From Thalassotalea psychrophila (lineage in GTDB: Bacteria; Pseudomonadota; Gammaproteobacteria; Enterobacterales; Alteromonadaceae): a stretch of DNA of 64,000 nt. The stretch covers positions 124,001-188,000 of the forward strand of contig NZ_CP134145.1 of NCBI RefSeq assembly GCF_031583595.1, given 5' to 3'. Both the position numbers and the translations under genes were made by a program. The notes under the pieces are model-generated. The model searched no databases and had not been told where the DNA came from. It saw only the letters and a list, made by a program, of their open reading frames with translations. Positions 32,739-42,151 of the stretch are shown piece after piece. Each line of letters opens with the position of its first letter. Positions within the stretch are counted from its first letter, which is position 1.

Positions 32739-34784
32739 ATGGAATTTCTCGGACTGATTGGTTATGGCATTGCAGCTATAGCTTATCTAGTGTTTTTCTT
32801 ATTGTTAATGGTAGCAAGGCAAAAAACCTTTGCTAGCCAGTTAGTGATCTATGCCTGCTTAACTACTTTATTATCTGTTGCTGTTTGTGCGCTGCAAGTT
32901 TATCAATCATTCTCCCTACAACTTACCTTTATTTTTGAGGCGATTAAAATTGCCTTTTGGTCTTTACTATTTATAAGCGTTAATACCGGCTTACAATCAT
33001 TTGGCCAGTTTATTGCCAACCAGCAAGTTAAAAAATACCTACTGATCTGGCTTGGATTATCAGTGTTTGGTGCTTTTAGTGTTTGGGTATTGCAGAAGTA
33101 TGAATGGCTGTTTATTGTTTTATTAGCATTGAATTTATTCGCTTTAGTGAATTTAGAACAAGTATTTAGAAACCATCAACAACAGTTAAGGTGGGCACTT
33201 TGGCCCTTAACGATTGGTTTAGGCTGCTTATTTATTTTTGATTTTGTTATGTACTCGCAAGCATCAATGATTAACCGTTTAGATTTTGATTTTTGGTATG
33301 CCCGCGGCTTTATCGCTGCCGCGGTTATGCCGTTATTGCTGCTAAGCTCCAAGCGCTTAAAAGACTGTAGCCCTGATTTATTTATTTCCAGAGACGTAGT
33401 TTTTTACAGCAGCATGATCGTTTTTAGTGGTATTTACTTATTAATTCTGGCTTTTTCAGGCTATTTAATTAGATACATCGGCGGCCAATGGAGTGATATG
33501 CTCAGTACTGTATTTATGGTGTTAGGGCTATTAGCGTTGGTTGGATTGCTTATTGCTAATAGCTTACGGGCAAAAATTAAAGTATTCATTGGTAAGCATT
33601 TTTTTGCTAACAAATATGATTATCGAGTTGAGTGGCTAAAATTAATTGCCGCGATTGAAAAGGATGACTCAAACAATTTATGTGTCAGTGCGTGTAAAGC
33701 GATGGGGGAATGCTTACAGGTAAATTATTGTGCCTTTATCAAAGTTAATGGCAGTGAGCTAAATATAATTTATCAGGGTGAGTTAAACCTGAGCGAGCAA
33801 GTGCTAAGCCAATTAAAAGCAATTCATAAATATAGTGAAAAACAGCAATGGATTATCGATGTTCGAGAATATGAACGTTACCCACAGCGCTATCCAAATT
33901 TAATTATTGAATCTGCTTTACTGTTAAACAGTCATATTGATTTGATTGTACCCACTTATAGCCAACAACAACTTACAGGATACTTTGTACTGCCTGGACC
34001 ACAAGAAAAACCTATGCTCAATTGGGAAGATCGTGATTTTTTGTTTGCAGTGTCTAAGCAATTGGGTAATTACCTGTCATTGCAAAATGCCCAAGTTAAA
34101 CTTGCTGAAAGTCAGCAGTTTTCGGTGTTTCATCGTATGTCAGCATTTGTACTGCATGACTTAAAAAATATTCAAGCACAACTGTCACTTATTACAAAAA
34201 ATGCTAATCAACATCAGCACAATCCAGAATTTGTTGCCGATGTTTTTAGCACCGTAGAGTCTGCCAGTGAACGATTAAACAAAGTAGTAGTACAGCTAAG
34301 AAAAAAAGGTAAAGAAGCTCCTAAAGATAATAAAACAGAAATAAATGTAGGTGAACTAATTAGCAAATCCGTAGATATTTGCAATCAAGACAACCCTCAG
34401 GTTATCTGTAGTTGTGACGAAAAAGTACTGATTTTGGTAGAGCAAGAGCGATTATTAAATGTCTTTATTCACTTAATTCAAAATGCTCAACAAGCTTGCA
34501 AACACGATGGGTGGGTTAAAGTTAATGGCAATATTGGTATTAATGGTCTAATCATTACTATTGAGGATAATGGTCAAGGTATGAGTAGCGAATTTATTAA
34601 CGAACAATTATTCAAACCATTTAGTACGACCAAAGGCAATGCCGGTATGGGCATAGGGGTTTTTGAGGCAAAGCAATTTATAGAAGAGATGCATGGTCAA
34701 ATAAGTGTAGAAAGTACTGTTGGCAAAGGCAGCTTGTTTACCATTAAATTGCCGTTGGGCGAAGTTAGCAAGGAAAGTGAGTAA
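32739..34784 (+). CDS. prsK: XrtA/PEP-CTERM system histidine kinase PrsK
   Basis: This 681-residue sensor kinase has eight to ten N-terminal membrane helices (about 1-280), a GAF-like domain (about 300-450) and a histidine kinase core with VLHDLKNIQAQLSLI (phospho-acceptor His in HDLKN). HATPase motifs are LIQNAQQAC, EDNGQGM and GNAGMGIGV. This is the layout of PrsK, the kinase of exosortase A loci. It lies 5 bases before PrsR and controls EPS or PEP-CTERM expression through it. The start codon ATG 32739 follows an AT-rich promoter region next to tRNA-Arg. Confidence 0.93.
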   Translation: MEFLGLIGYGIAAIAYLVFFLLLMVARQKTFASQLVIYACLTTLLSVAVCALQVYQSFSLQLTFIFEAIKIAFWSLLFISVNTGLQSFGQFIANQQVKKYLLIWLGLSVFGAFSVWVLQKYEWLFIVLLALNLFALVNLEQVFRNHQQQLRWALWPLTIGLGCLFIFDFVMYSQASMINRLDFDFWYARGFIAAAVMPLLLLSSKRLKDCSPDLFISRDVVFYSSMIVFSGIYLLILAFSGYLIRYIGGQWSDMLSTVFMVLGLLALVGLLIANSLRAKIKVFIGKHFFANKYDYRVEWLKLIAAIEKDDSNNLCVSACKAMGECLQVNYCAFIKVNGSELNIIYQGELNLSEQVLSQLKAIHKYSEKQQWIIDVREYERYPQRYPNLIIESALLLNSHIDLIVPTYSQQQLTGYFVLPGPQEKPMLNWEDRDFLFAVSKQLGNYLSLQNAQVKLAESQQFSVFHRMSAFVLHDLKNIQAQLSLITKNANQHQHNPEFVADVFSTVESASERLNKVVVQLRKKGKEAPKDNKTEINVGELISKSVDICNQDNPQVICSCDEKVLILVEQERLLNVFIHLIQNAQQACKHDGWVKVNGNIGINGLIITIEDNGQGMSSEFINEQLFKPFSTTKGNAGMGIGVFEAKQFIEEMHGQISVESTVGKGSLFTIKLPLGEVSKESE

Positions 34785-34788
34785 AGCG

Positions 34789-36150
34789 ATGGAAAAATTA
34801 CTTATTGTTGATGATGATTTAGGCATTCAAAAACAATTAAAATGGAGTTTATCTCAGTATGCTGTGTTGTTAGCTGGTGATAGAGAGCAGGCGGTATCAA
34901 ATTTACGTATGCATGAACCTAAAGTCGTATTGTTAGACTTAGGTTTACCCCCAGATGCTGCTAATGCAACCGAGGGTTTAAAAGCTTTAGAGCAAATTTT
35001 AGCATTGTCACCTTTTACCAAGATAATCGTGATAACCGGAAATGATGAGCATCAAGTGGCGTTGGATGCGATCGCAAAAGGTGCTTACGATTTTTATCAA
35101 AAGCCGTTAGATGGTGATGTGATAAACGTGATTGTCGAACGTGCATTCAGCTTAGCGAAGATTGAATCTGAAAACCGAGAGATTCGAGAATTAGGCGGAG
35201 TTGATAGTGGTATTATTGGTAATAGCGTAGTAATGGATAAGTTACGTAATATGGTAAAACGTATTGCGCCAACTGAGATTAGTGCATTACTGTTAGGTGA
35301 AAGTGGTACCGGTAAAGAGGTTGTTGCTAATGCCATACATCAGCAAAGTAACCGTAGTAAAAAGCCGTTTATTGCCATTAATTGTGCGTCTATTCCTGAA
35401 ACATTGCTTGAAAGTGAATTATTTGGTTTTGAGAAAGGCGCATTTACCGGCGCCCATAAAATGACCAAGGGCAAGATTGAAATGGCCGAATCGGGCACCT
35501 TATTTCTTGATGAAATAGGTGATATGCCAATTAATTTACAAGCTAAATTGTTACGTTTTTTACAAGAACGAGTGATAGAGCGAATTGGTGGTAGGCAAGA
35601 GTTACCAGTAGATGTACGGGTAATATGTGCGACTAATCAAAATTTACAACAAATGGTCGAAGAAAAAAGCTTTAGAGAAGATTTATTTTATCGAATAAGT
35701 GAAATGGTGATCCCGATTGCCCCACTAAAAGACAGAGACTTTGACGTACTCATTTTAGCGCAATATTTCCTATTACAATATGGCAAAGACTATAACGTTA
35801 AAGTAAAAGGCTTTAGCGACAACGCCGTTGCTGCTTTAAAATCACATCCTTGGCCTGGCAACATTCGTGAATTGCAAAACAAAATAAAATCGGCAGTGAT
35901 TATGGCAGCTACCGCACAAATTACCTGTGACGATTTAGGTTTTGTTGAAGATTCAGATAATGTATCGCTTGCCGAGTTTAATTTACGCAGCGTGCGAGAA
36001 AAGGCTGAATCAAAAGCCGTTGAACAAGCCTTTGCATTAGCTGAAGGCAATATGAGTAAAACCGCAGAATTGTTAGGTATCACTAGACCTACTTTATATG
36101 GACTGGTTGATAAATATGGTTTGCAATTAAAAACACTGGAAGGTGATTGA
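34789..36150 (+). CDS. prsR: PEP-CTERM system sigma-54 response regulator PrsR
   Basis: This 453-residue NtrC-type regulator has a receiver with D50, then a sigma-54 AAA+ domain with Walker A GESGTGKE (170-177) and the GAFTGA loop (217-222). A Fis-type HTH closes the protein (NMSKTAELLGITRPTLYGL). ATG 34789 is chosen; a longer frame from 34720 overlaps prsK. It activates sigma-54 promoters after phosphorylation by PrsK. It converges with the ATPase gene 14 bases away. Confidence 0.95.
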   Translation: MEKLLIVDDDLGIQKQLKWSLSQYAVLLAGDREQAVSNLRMHEPKVVLLDLGLPPDAANATEGLKALEQILALSPFTKIIVITGNDEHQVALDAIAKGAYDFYQKPLDGDVINVIVERAFSLAKIESENREIRELGGVDSGIIGNSVVMDKLRNMVKRIAPTEISALLLGESGTGKEVVANAIHQQSNRSKKPFIAINCASIPETLLESELFGFEKGAFTGAHKMTKGKIEMAESGTLFLDEIGDMPINLQAKLLRFLQERVIERIGGRQELPVDVRVICATNQNLQQMVEEKSFREDLFYRISEMVIPIAPLKDRDFDVLILAQYFLLQYGKDYNVKVKGFSDNAVAALKSHPWPGNIRELQNKIKSAVIMAATAQITCDDLGFVEDSDNVSLAEFNLRSVREKAESKAVEQAFALAEGNMSKTAELLGITRPTLYGLVDKYGLQLKTLEGD

Positions 36151-36163
36151 TTTTATTCAGTTA

Positions 36164-37207
36164 TTAATTGTCGTCTTTTGAGCTATCAAACTGAGATAAT
36201 GTGAGATTTTTTTGTTTTAACAACTTGTCTAAATATCGGTTCATTTTTATTTTTTGATCTATATTTTCTTGTAAATAATCATCCACTTTTTGCAATGAGC
36301 TATACAAGGCATCGTGATTATTGGTCGGATTTAAATTATGACTAACTTGTGTTTTAACCGATTCATGTTGTTGATTATGTTCCGATAGTGAGGCGCTTAA
36401 TTCATCCGCCATTTCATCAATCACTATTTGTACTTCGTTGCTGGTGAAATGAGTTAAGTCATTTAAAAAACCGTACAATAAAATCCTGTCGACAAGTAAG
36501 TTTATTTTTCTAGGTACACCTTTAGTAATCTGTTGAATTTGTATAAAACACTCTTGATCGAAGATCTCGGCATTTTCTATCTCCGCCGATGTAAGCCTAT
36601 GGACTACGTATTGCTCAATTTCTTTAACCGTTAATGGTTGCAAATGACATGAAGCAATTATACGTTGACGAAATTGCTCTAACTCTGGACTTAAAATAAT
36701 TCCCTTAAGCTCTTCTTGGCCTAATAAAAAGCTTTGCAGTAACGGTTTACTGTCACTTTGAAAGTTAGACAGCATACGTAACTCTTCAACGCTATCCAAG
36801 GGTAAATTCTGAGCTTCATCAACCAGCAATAGTGCTCTCATACCTTGTAACTTTAAGGTCATTAAATGCTCTTCAATGGCTTGCAATAAATGTGCTTTTG
36901 CTGGCGAAATAGGTGTTAAACCAAATTCTTTAGTAATGACTAAGAGCAAATCTTCAGGTGATAGTTTACTGGTCACTATTTGAACAGCATGAATTTTTGA
37001 TGCATCTAAATTGCTTAACAAGCTTTGTGCAAGAGTGGTTTTGCCAGTTCCAACAGGGCCGGTAATAACAATAAAGCCTTCACCTTGCTCTAAGCCGTAT
37101 TCAAGGTAAGAAAGCGCTTGTTTATGTTTGTTTGATGCATAGAAAAATCTAGGATCAGGACTTAACTGAAAAGGTTTTAAGGTTAGGCCATAATGTTGTT
37201 CGTACAT
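36164..37207 (-). CDS. XrtA-associated ATPase (ExeA-like AAA)
   Basis: This 347-residue protein of the ExeA/TIGR03015 type begins MYEQHYGLTLKPFQLSPDPRFFY, has Walker A GPVGTGKTTL (about 50-59) and Walker B LLLVDEAQNL, and has a variable charged C-terminal tail. It is found beside exosortase A export genes and probably powers or regulates assembly or length control. It ends the minus-strand export operon, following the TIGR03016-like barrel protein with a 1-base gap. Confidence 0.9.
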   Translation of the reverse strand: MYEQHYGLTLKPFQLSPDPRFFYASNKHKQALSYLEYGLEQGEGFIVITGPVGTGKTTLAQSLLSNLDASKIHAVQIVTSKLSPEDLLLVITKEFGLTPISPAKAHLLQAIEEHLMTLKLQGMRALLLVDEAQNLPLDSVEELRMLSNFQSDSKPLLQSFLLGQEELKGIILSPELEQFRQRIIASCHLQPLTVKEIEQYVVHRLTSAEIENAEIFDQECFIQIQQITKGVPRKINLLVDRILLYGFLNDLTHFTSNEVQIVIDEMADELSASLSEHNQQHESVKTQVSHNLNPTNNHDALYSSLQKVDDYLQENIDQKIKMNRYLDKLLKQKNLTLSQFDSSKDDN

Positions 37208-37208
37208 A

Positions 37209-38804
37209 TTAAAATTCTTTTATTACCTGCATTGACGCACGATTTTCTTTATAACTATAGCCAAAACGGTTGGAATTGCGATTTAAGTGTTGTGTAGAAA
37301 AGGTGACGCTGAGGGTGCGATTTAATTGTTTTTGCCAATTAATGTTGTAAACACGGTAATAGTCCAATTGCTCAAACGTAAACGGGTTATTTTGATCAAG
37401 ACTGTTCTTATTGAATGAGAATCGAAGGTTTAATTCTGAGGTTCTACTCATTAATCGAGTAATTGAGAAGCTAGCAAAATCGTAGGTGTCATAATCTTCA
37501 ATCTCTAGGTTTTCTCTTTTCGTCTTTCGTAAGCTTAACTGATAGGTCATGCGACTTAGAGCTAACGTTGAAGTGAAATTGAATGTTTGATTGAGGTTAA
37601 ATGAGTTGGATTCTTGCAATTCAAGGTCGGAATAAAAGCCGGCAAAGGTGAAATTAGTTAAGTCTATATTTTCATTCGGGGAAAAAATACAGTTACCAAT
37701 TTCTACGGCAGCTCCAGTAATACACCAAACATCTTGCACATTAACCGGTACTAATTCTTGGCGATCAAATAAATCTAAGGTTTCACTGTAGGAAAGTGTA
37801 GTGGTTAATCGTTTAGTTCTATGACTATAATTAAATTGATAAGCATCGCCAAAAAATCGTTGATAATACTTTGCAAAAAAGCTTGTACGAGCCGATGGTT
37901 GCCAATTAATTGAACCGCTAACATAGTCATCTTGTTCATCAGATACTTTACCTACAGCATCACTTTTATCATCAACAGAGTTATATGCTACATCTAAAAT
38001 CAAATGCTCAGATGCTAGCCAACGAATACCTGCACCAATGGAAGATGTTCCTTGTATTTTGCTATCTCTAAGGTTACCACTTGTATCCTCTTCATAAAGT
38101 CGAATAAATGGATTTAATTTCCAATTAGTAATGTAACCCATGGTTGCATCAACCGTGTAAAATCGGCCTTTGCGTTTGTTATTTTCATAATCGGTATACT
38201 GACTATCTAAATTCCAAAACACATACCGAGAATTACTGCCACTTTCACTTTTGATAAATGCATTATAACCATCTCTGTCGCCAACTTCATCTTCGGCTTC
38301 ATCAATAATAAAAGATATTTCAGCATCAATCTTGAAACTTGAAGACTCAGTTAGGTATGAAAATCCAGCTTGGTAGTTTTTGTATTCAACGGTATCTGCA
38401 GATACTAAATCGGCTAGTGAATTACGAGCAGTATTTTGACTTACATTACTAATAGAGGCTGAAAAATTAAAAGCTAAACCATCTGGCCATAAGCTCATTG
38501 AACCTGACGAAGTGAGAGTGTTGTAATTATCGTCTAAATCGTGATCATGGGTATATAATGTTTGAGTAAATGTATAATCAAGTTCCCAGTTAGCTTTGCC
38601 AGATTGGTATTGAACATTAATGCCAGGGGATAATAATGAGACAAAACTGTTATCTGCATTACCAGGAACAAGCTCAACATTGTCAGTAAATATTTCTTTA
38701 AAATCTAAGCGAGATTGAACCCGCCAATCACTTGCATAGCTTGGAAGAATGAACAGCGTACAAACAATAAAAAAACAACTTTTATTCAGCTGCTCTTTTA
38801 CCAT
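37209..38804 (-). CDS. Outer-membrane beta-barrel, PEP-CTERM associated
   Basis: This protein of about 531 residues has a signal peptide (MVKEQLNKSCFFIVCTLFILPSYAS taken in parts; cleavage near SYAS) and many alternating amphipathic strands such as YTFTQTLYTHDHD and LNLRFSFNKNS. It ends with a strand closing in aromatic Phe, as barrels do. It resembles the TIGR03016 family of exosortase A loci, thought to be a porin-like part of the export path. ATG 38804 is chosen; a start at 38825 also lies in frame. It overlaps the tyrosine kinase gene. Confidence 0.82.
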   Translation of the reverse strand: MVKEQLNKSCFFIVCTLFILPSYASDWRVQSRLDFKEIFTDNVELVPGNADNSFVSLLSPGINVQYQSGKANWELDYTFTQTLYTHDHDLDDNYNTLTSSGSMSLWPDGLAFNFSASISNVSQNTARNSLADLVSADTVEYKNYQAGFSYLTESSSFKIDAEISFIIDEAEDEVGDRDGYNAFIKSESGSNSRYVFWNLDSQYTDYENNKRKGRFYTVDATMGYITNWKLNPFIRLYEEDTSGNLRDSKIQGTSSIGAGIRWLASEHLILDVAYNSVDDKSDAVGKVSDEQDDYVSGSINWQPSARTSFFAKYYQRFFGDAYQFNYSHRTKRLTTTLSYSETLDLFDRQELVPVNVQDVWCITGAAVEIGNCIFSPNENIDLTNFTFAGFYSDLELQESNSFNLNQTFNFTSTLALSRMTYQLSLRKTKRENLEIEDYDTYDFASFSITRLMSRTSELNLRFSFNKNSLDQNNPFTFEQLDYYRVYNINWQKQLNRTLSVTFSTQHLNRNSNRFGYSYKENRASMQVIKEF

Positions 38805-39696
38805 ATCCGTAACCGTAGTAGCCATACATTTCCTTTTGTGAATAATATGCTTTGTTTAATACTATGCCCTTAGCTATTTTATCGTTTAATAACCCGCTTG
38901 CTTGGTTTACATCATTAATACTAGTTTTGCCTTCCTCAACCGTGATCAGTGCTTGCCCCATTAAATGTGCCAACACCGGTGTTTCGTTAACCCCTAGCAG
39001 TGGTGGAGAGTCGAAAATTACAATTCTGTCAGGGTATCTTGTAGATAATTCGGTGGCTAATGTTGTCATTCTTTCACTGGCGAGCAATTCATTAGATAGA
39101 TGATGCGGAGTTCCTGCCGGAATTATTTTTAAATTATCTATATTGGAGTGATAGATAATGCTTGAGACATCTTCGATGTCACCTAACAAATACTCAATTA
39201 AGCCTCTATGAGGTTGGAGTCCAAATTCTTTTAAGATACTTGGTTTTAATACATCAGCATCTACTAGTAACACTGTTTTGTCTTGTTCTGAAGCGATGCT
39301 TAATGCCAAATTTATAGAAACAAATGTTTTGCCTTCGTTTGCTTTAGCACTGGTGATCATAACCAAATTTGGGTGTTCTAAGGTTTTAGATACAGCACCA
39401 AAGGCATTATTGATTAGTTTGCGTTTAATTTGTCTGAACTCTTCCCTTAACACGTTGTGCGGACTGTTTTTCTGAATATCAATAAAGTCATTTTTTGTTA
39501 GTCTATCTTGATTAATAGTGAGAAAATTCTCATCTTTATTGTGTGTTGGTTCAACAGCTTGTGGGATCTCTATGGCAACTTGGTCAACTGTGTTTTCTTC
39601 TTCTGTGGCGTGAGTAATATCAGGCTCTTGCAACAGTTTTTTACTGGCTTTTTCTGCCGCTAATTTTTTTGCTAATGCTTGTTCAATTGTCGACAT
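38782..39696 (-). CDS. BY-type tyrosine kinase (PEP-CTERM type)
   Basis: This 304-residue cytosolic bacterial tyrosine kinase has Walker A SAKANEGKT, Walker A' VLLVDADVLKPS and Walker B RIVIFDSPPLLG. It ends with a tyrosine-rich tail YYGYGYGK that is autophosphorylated in this family. It is the partner of the chain-length protein encoded just upstream, and regulates polymer length or export. It lies 2 bases after the chain-length gene. Confidence 0.93.
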   Translation of the reverse strand: MSTIEQALAKKLAAEKASKKLLQEPDITHATEEENTVDQVAIEIPQAVEPTHNKDENFLTINQDRLTKNDFIDIQKNSPHNVLREEFRQIKRKLINNAFGAVSKTLEHPNLVMITSAKANEGKTFVSINLALSIASEQDKTVLLVDADVLKPSILKEFGLQPHRGLIEYLLGDIEDVSSIIYHSNIDNLKIIPAGTPHHLSNELLASERMTTLATELSTRYPDRIVIFDSPPLLGVNETPVLAHLMGQALITVEEGKTSINDVNQASGLLNDKIAKGIVLNKAYYSQKEMYGYYGYGYGKRAAE

Positions 39697-39698
39697 AA

Positions 39699-41288
39699 TT
39701 AAAAAATCCTTTTTAATTGTGGTTGCATAAGTTCTGGCATTAAGAAATAACCAATTAACATTAGTAATATGACCAGTAAAATGAAATTTGAGGTAATGAA
39801 AAGGCGGGTTCGTTTCTTATTGATATGCGCTAAATGCAATTTTTCAGCTGCGCCAACTACCCCAAATATCGGTAATGAGGTTTCTCTACTCAGTTGCGAA
39901 GCTGATACTACGATAGGGTTAATTTTTAAATTTAAATAGGCAAGGCCGCCACCAACGAGAATGCTAATAATAAAAACAGCGAAGAAAAATAAAATTCGAT
40001 ATGGCCCTGAAGGATGTAAAGGGGCCCTAGGGGGATCTATTACTCTAAATTGTATTTTGTCGGATGTTGCATTGGCTTGTCTGGCCAATGAAGCGGTTTC
40101 TCGTCTTTCCAGTAATTCTTCAAAGTTATTTTTGTTTATTTCATAATCTCGATTAAGCGCGACCATTTCAGCTTCTACTTCTGGTAGCACATGAATTTTT
40201 GCATTTAAACCATTTACTTGTTGTTGATAATCATTTGATCTTACTGTCAGAGACGCAACTTCATTTTCTAGCTGATTTATTTGTATTTTCATTGCTTGAT
40301 ATACTGGGCTTTTATTGGCGGAATTTGTACTTTGACCCGAGTCTGAGTTAGAACCACTATAGTAATTTTCTATTTCTTTGCGTCTTAACTTTTTTAGTTC
40401 GATTAAACGGCGGTTTACTTCTCTAACATCAGGGTGTTTTTCGGTATAACTTATGAGTAAGTTATCGAGGTTTGCTTGCAAAGTGAGTATACTTTCATCG
40501 AAAGTAGTGGTGATCTCATCGTTTTCTATAACATTGTCTGAATAGTTACTCGACATGCTATTTTCTTTATTTAGTTGCGCTCTGGCAGAATTTAGCCGGG
40601 TTTGAGTTTCAAGCTTTTGCAAATTCGTTGCTTTTAATAAGCGTTTGGCGTTATCTAAAGCGGCGTAGAAACTATTGGAATCACTCGGCATGATACCACT
40701 GTATTTTTGTTTGAATTCAGTGAGTTTCTTCTCCGCAATTAGTAATCGTTGTTCATAGTCATCAATTTGTTGCTGTAAAAATTGTTGAGCAGTATCAGTA
40801 TCGCTTCGAGTTTCGCCAAGGGTATTTTCGATAAAAACTGTTAATGCGGCTTGAACAATATTTTTAGCTAAAATAGGGCTTTTTTCTTCAGTGGATAGGG
40901 TATATATATTCTCTCTGCCGACACTTTCAATTACTATATTCTCTTTTAATTTTTCTATCAGTTGATCAAATTCGTTATTGTCTTTTGCTTGTAAATCTAA
41001 ATCAGTCATTCGGGCAATGCGTTCTAGATTAGGTCTACTTAATAGGGTTTTTATCATTAAACGAATTTGTATATTTGGATCTGTTTCAACCATCAAGCCT
41101 TTCATTAATGGTCGAAGTAGTGACTGGGTATCTACATATACCCGAGCTGATGCTTCATATTGATCTGGCAGTTGTACTACACCGAACCAGCCAGCAGGAC
41201 AAATAAGCCAAGTAGAAATAATGATGAAGTGTTTCTTTGCCCACACTCCAAGCACTGCTTCTTTTAACTTTTCTAATTGCTCATACAT
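39699..41288 (-). CDS. Chain-length determinant (Wzz/GNVR type)
   Basis: This is a 529-residue inner-membrane polysaccharide co-polymerase. It has an N-terminal membrane helix (about 20-40), a Wzz domain and a long periplasmic coiled-coil (about 170-390). The coiled-coil is followed by the GNVR-like region LNRDYEINKNNFEELLERRE, and two more helices lie near 430 and 505. It fits TIGR03007 of exosortase A loci. It works with the BY-kinase encoded downstream to set chain length. Confidence 0.92.
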   Translation of the reverse strand: MYEQLEKLKEAVLGVWAKKHFIIISTWLICPAGWFGVVQLPDQYEASARVYVDTQSLLRPLMKGLMVETDPNIQIRLMIKTLLSRPNLERIARMTDLDLQAKDNNEFDQLIEKLKENIVIESVGRENIYTLSTEEKSPILAKNIVQAALTVFIENTLGETRSDTDTAQQFLQQQIDDYEQRLLIAEKKLTEFKQKYSGIMPSDSNSFYAALDNAKRLLKATNLQKLETQTRLNSARAQLNKENSMSSNYSDNVIENDEITTTFDESILTLQANLDNLLISYTEKHPDVREVNRRLIELKKLRRKEIENYYSGSNSDSGQSTNSANKSPVYQAMKIQINQLENEVASLTVRSNDYQQQVNGLNAKIHVLPEVEAEMVALNRDYEINKNNFEELLERRETASLARQANATSDKIQFRVIDPPRAPLHPSGPYRILFFFAVFIISILVGGGLAYLNLKINPIVVSASQLSRETSLPIFGVVGAAEKLHLAHINKKRTRLFITSNFILLVILLMLIGYFLMPELMQPQLKRIF

Positions 41289-41330
41289 TGTGATGATTCT
41301 TTTTTATTGTTAGAAAATAGGAGAAAAAAA

Positions 41331-41969
41331 TTAGAACCATGCTTCAGGGATTACAATAATATCACCCGGCAATACGTCAATATTCGCTTTGATATTTCCT
41401 GACTTGATTAAATCTTCAATAAAGAGCTGATATTGCTTTTGTTTGCCATTTTCAATACGAACTAAAACTGCATCATTGCCATCTGCAAATTCTGTTAGAC
41501 CGCCCACAGCTATCATCACATCCAGCAGTGTCATATTTTTGCCATAGCTTACTGCTCGTGGTTGCGCAGCTTCGCCGATAACTCGAATTTGTTCACTATA
41601 AGGACCAATAAAGTTGCTAATCGTAACAGTAACAATTGGCTCTCTAAGGTAGGTGGCTAAACGTTCTTCAATGGCTCTGGCTAATTGAGTCGGTGTTTTA
41701 CCTGAGGCAGGGATATCTTCAACTAAAGATGTTGTTATTTTGCCATCGGGTCTTACCACAAAACTGCCAGATACTTCTGGATTTCGCCATACAAAAATAT
41801 TTAACTGATCGCCAGGACCAATAAGATAGTTATATGAAGCTGCGGTATCCGTTTTTGCTGGATATATAGTTGCTGTAGGCAAGGCTTGTTGAGAACTACA
41901 TCCATTTAAAAAGACAATACAAACAAGAGTCAATATAAGAGATTTTAGGGACAGATATCCTTTCGTCAT
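41331..41969 (-). CDS. Wza-type polysaccharide export lipoprotein
   Basis: This 212-residue protein has a lipobox (LNGC), a Poly_export domain (about 47-125, YNYLIGPGDQLNIFVWRNPEVSG) and a SLBB-type domain. Length and order fit the XrtA-associated export proteins. It forms part of the periplasmic/outer-membrane channel. It is the first gene of the minus-strand export operon; the divergent sugar transferase gene lies 182 bases away. Confidence 0.93.
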   Translation of the reverse strand: MTKGYLSLKSLILTLVCIVFLNGCSSQQALPTATIYPAKTDTAASYNYLIGPGDQLNIFVWRNPEVSGSFVVRPDGKITTSLVEDIPASGKTPTQLARAIEERLATYLREPIVTVTISNFIGPYSEQIRVIGEAAQPRAVSYGKNMTLLDVMIAVGGLTEFADGNDAVLVRIENGKQKQYQLFIEDLIKSGNIKANIDVLPGDIIVIPEAWF

Positions 41970-42151
41970 AGTTAAATACCTATATAGATGAATTTTTGTT
42001 TCTATATAAATAGATTAGTCGAAGACAGAATTTTTGCACAAAAAACAACCAAAATAACGTGCTATTTATAGGTGTAGTCTATTATTAAACAATACCATGG
42101 TTTATTCGTGGTGGTTTTTGGATGTTTAAAACAGCAAACGGATAAAATATA

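Noticed and set aside
41970..42151. Sigma-54 promoter for the divergent export and sugar transferase operons
   Set aside because: The closest match has GG and GC separated by 11 rather than 10 bases, so I do not claim a site.
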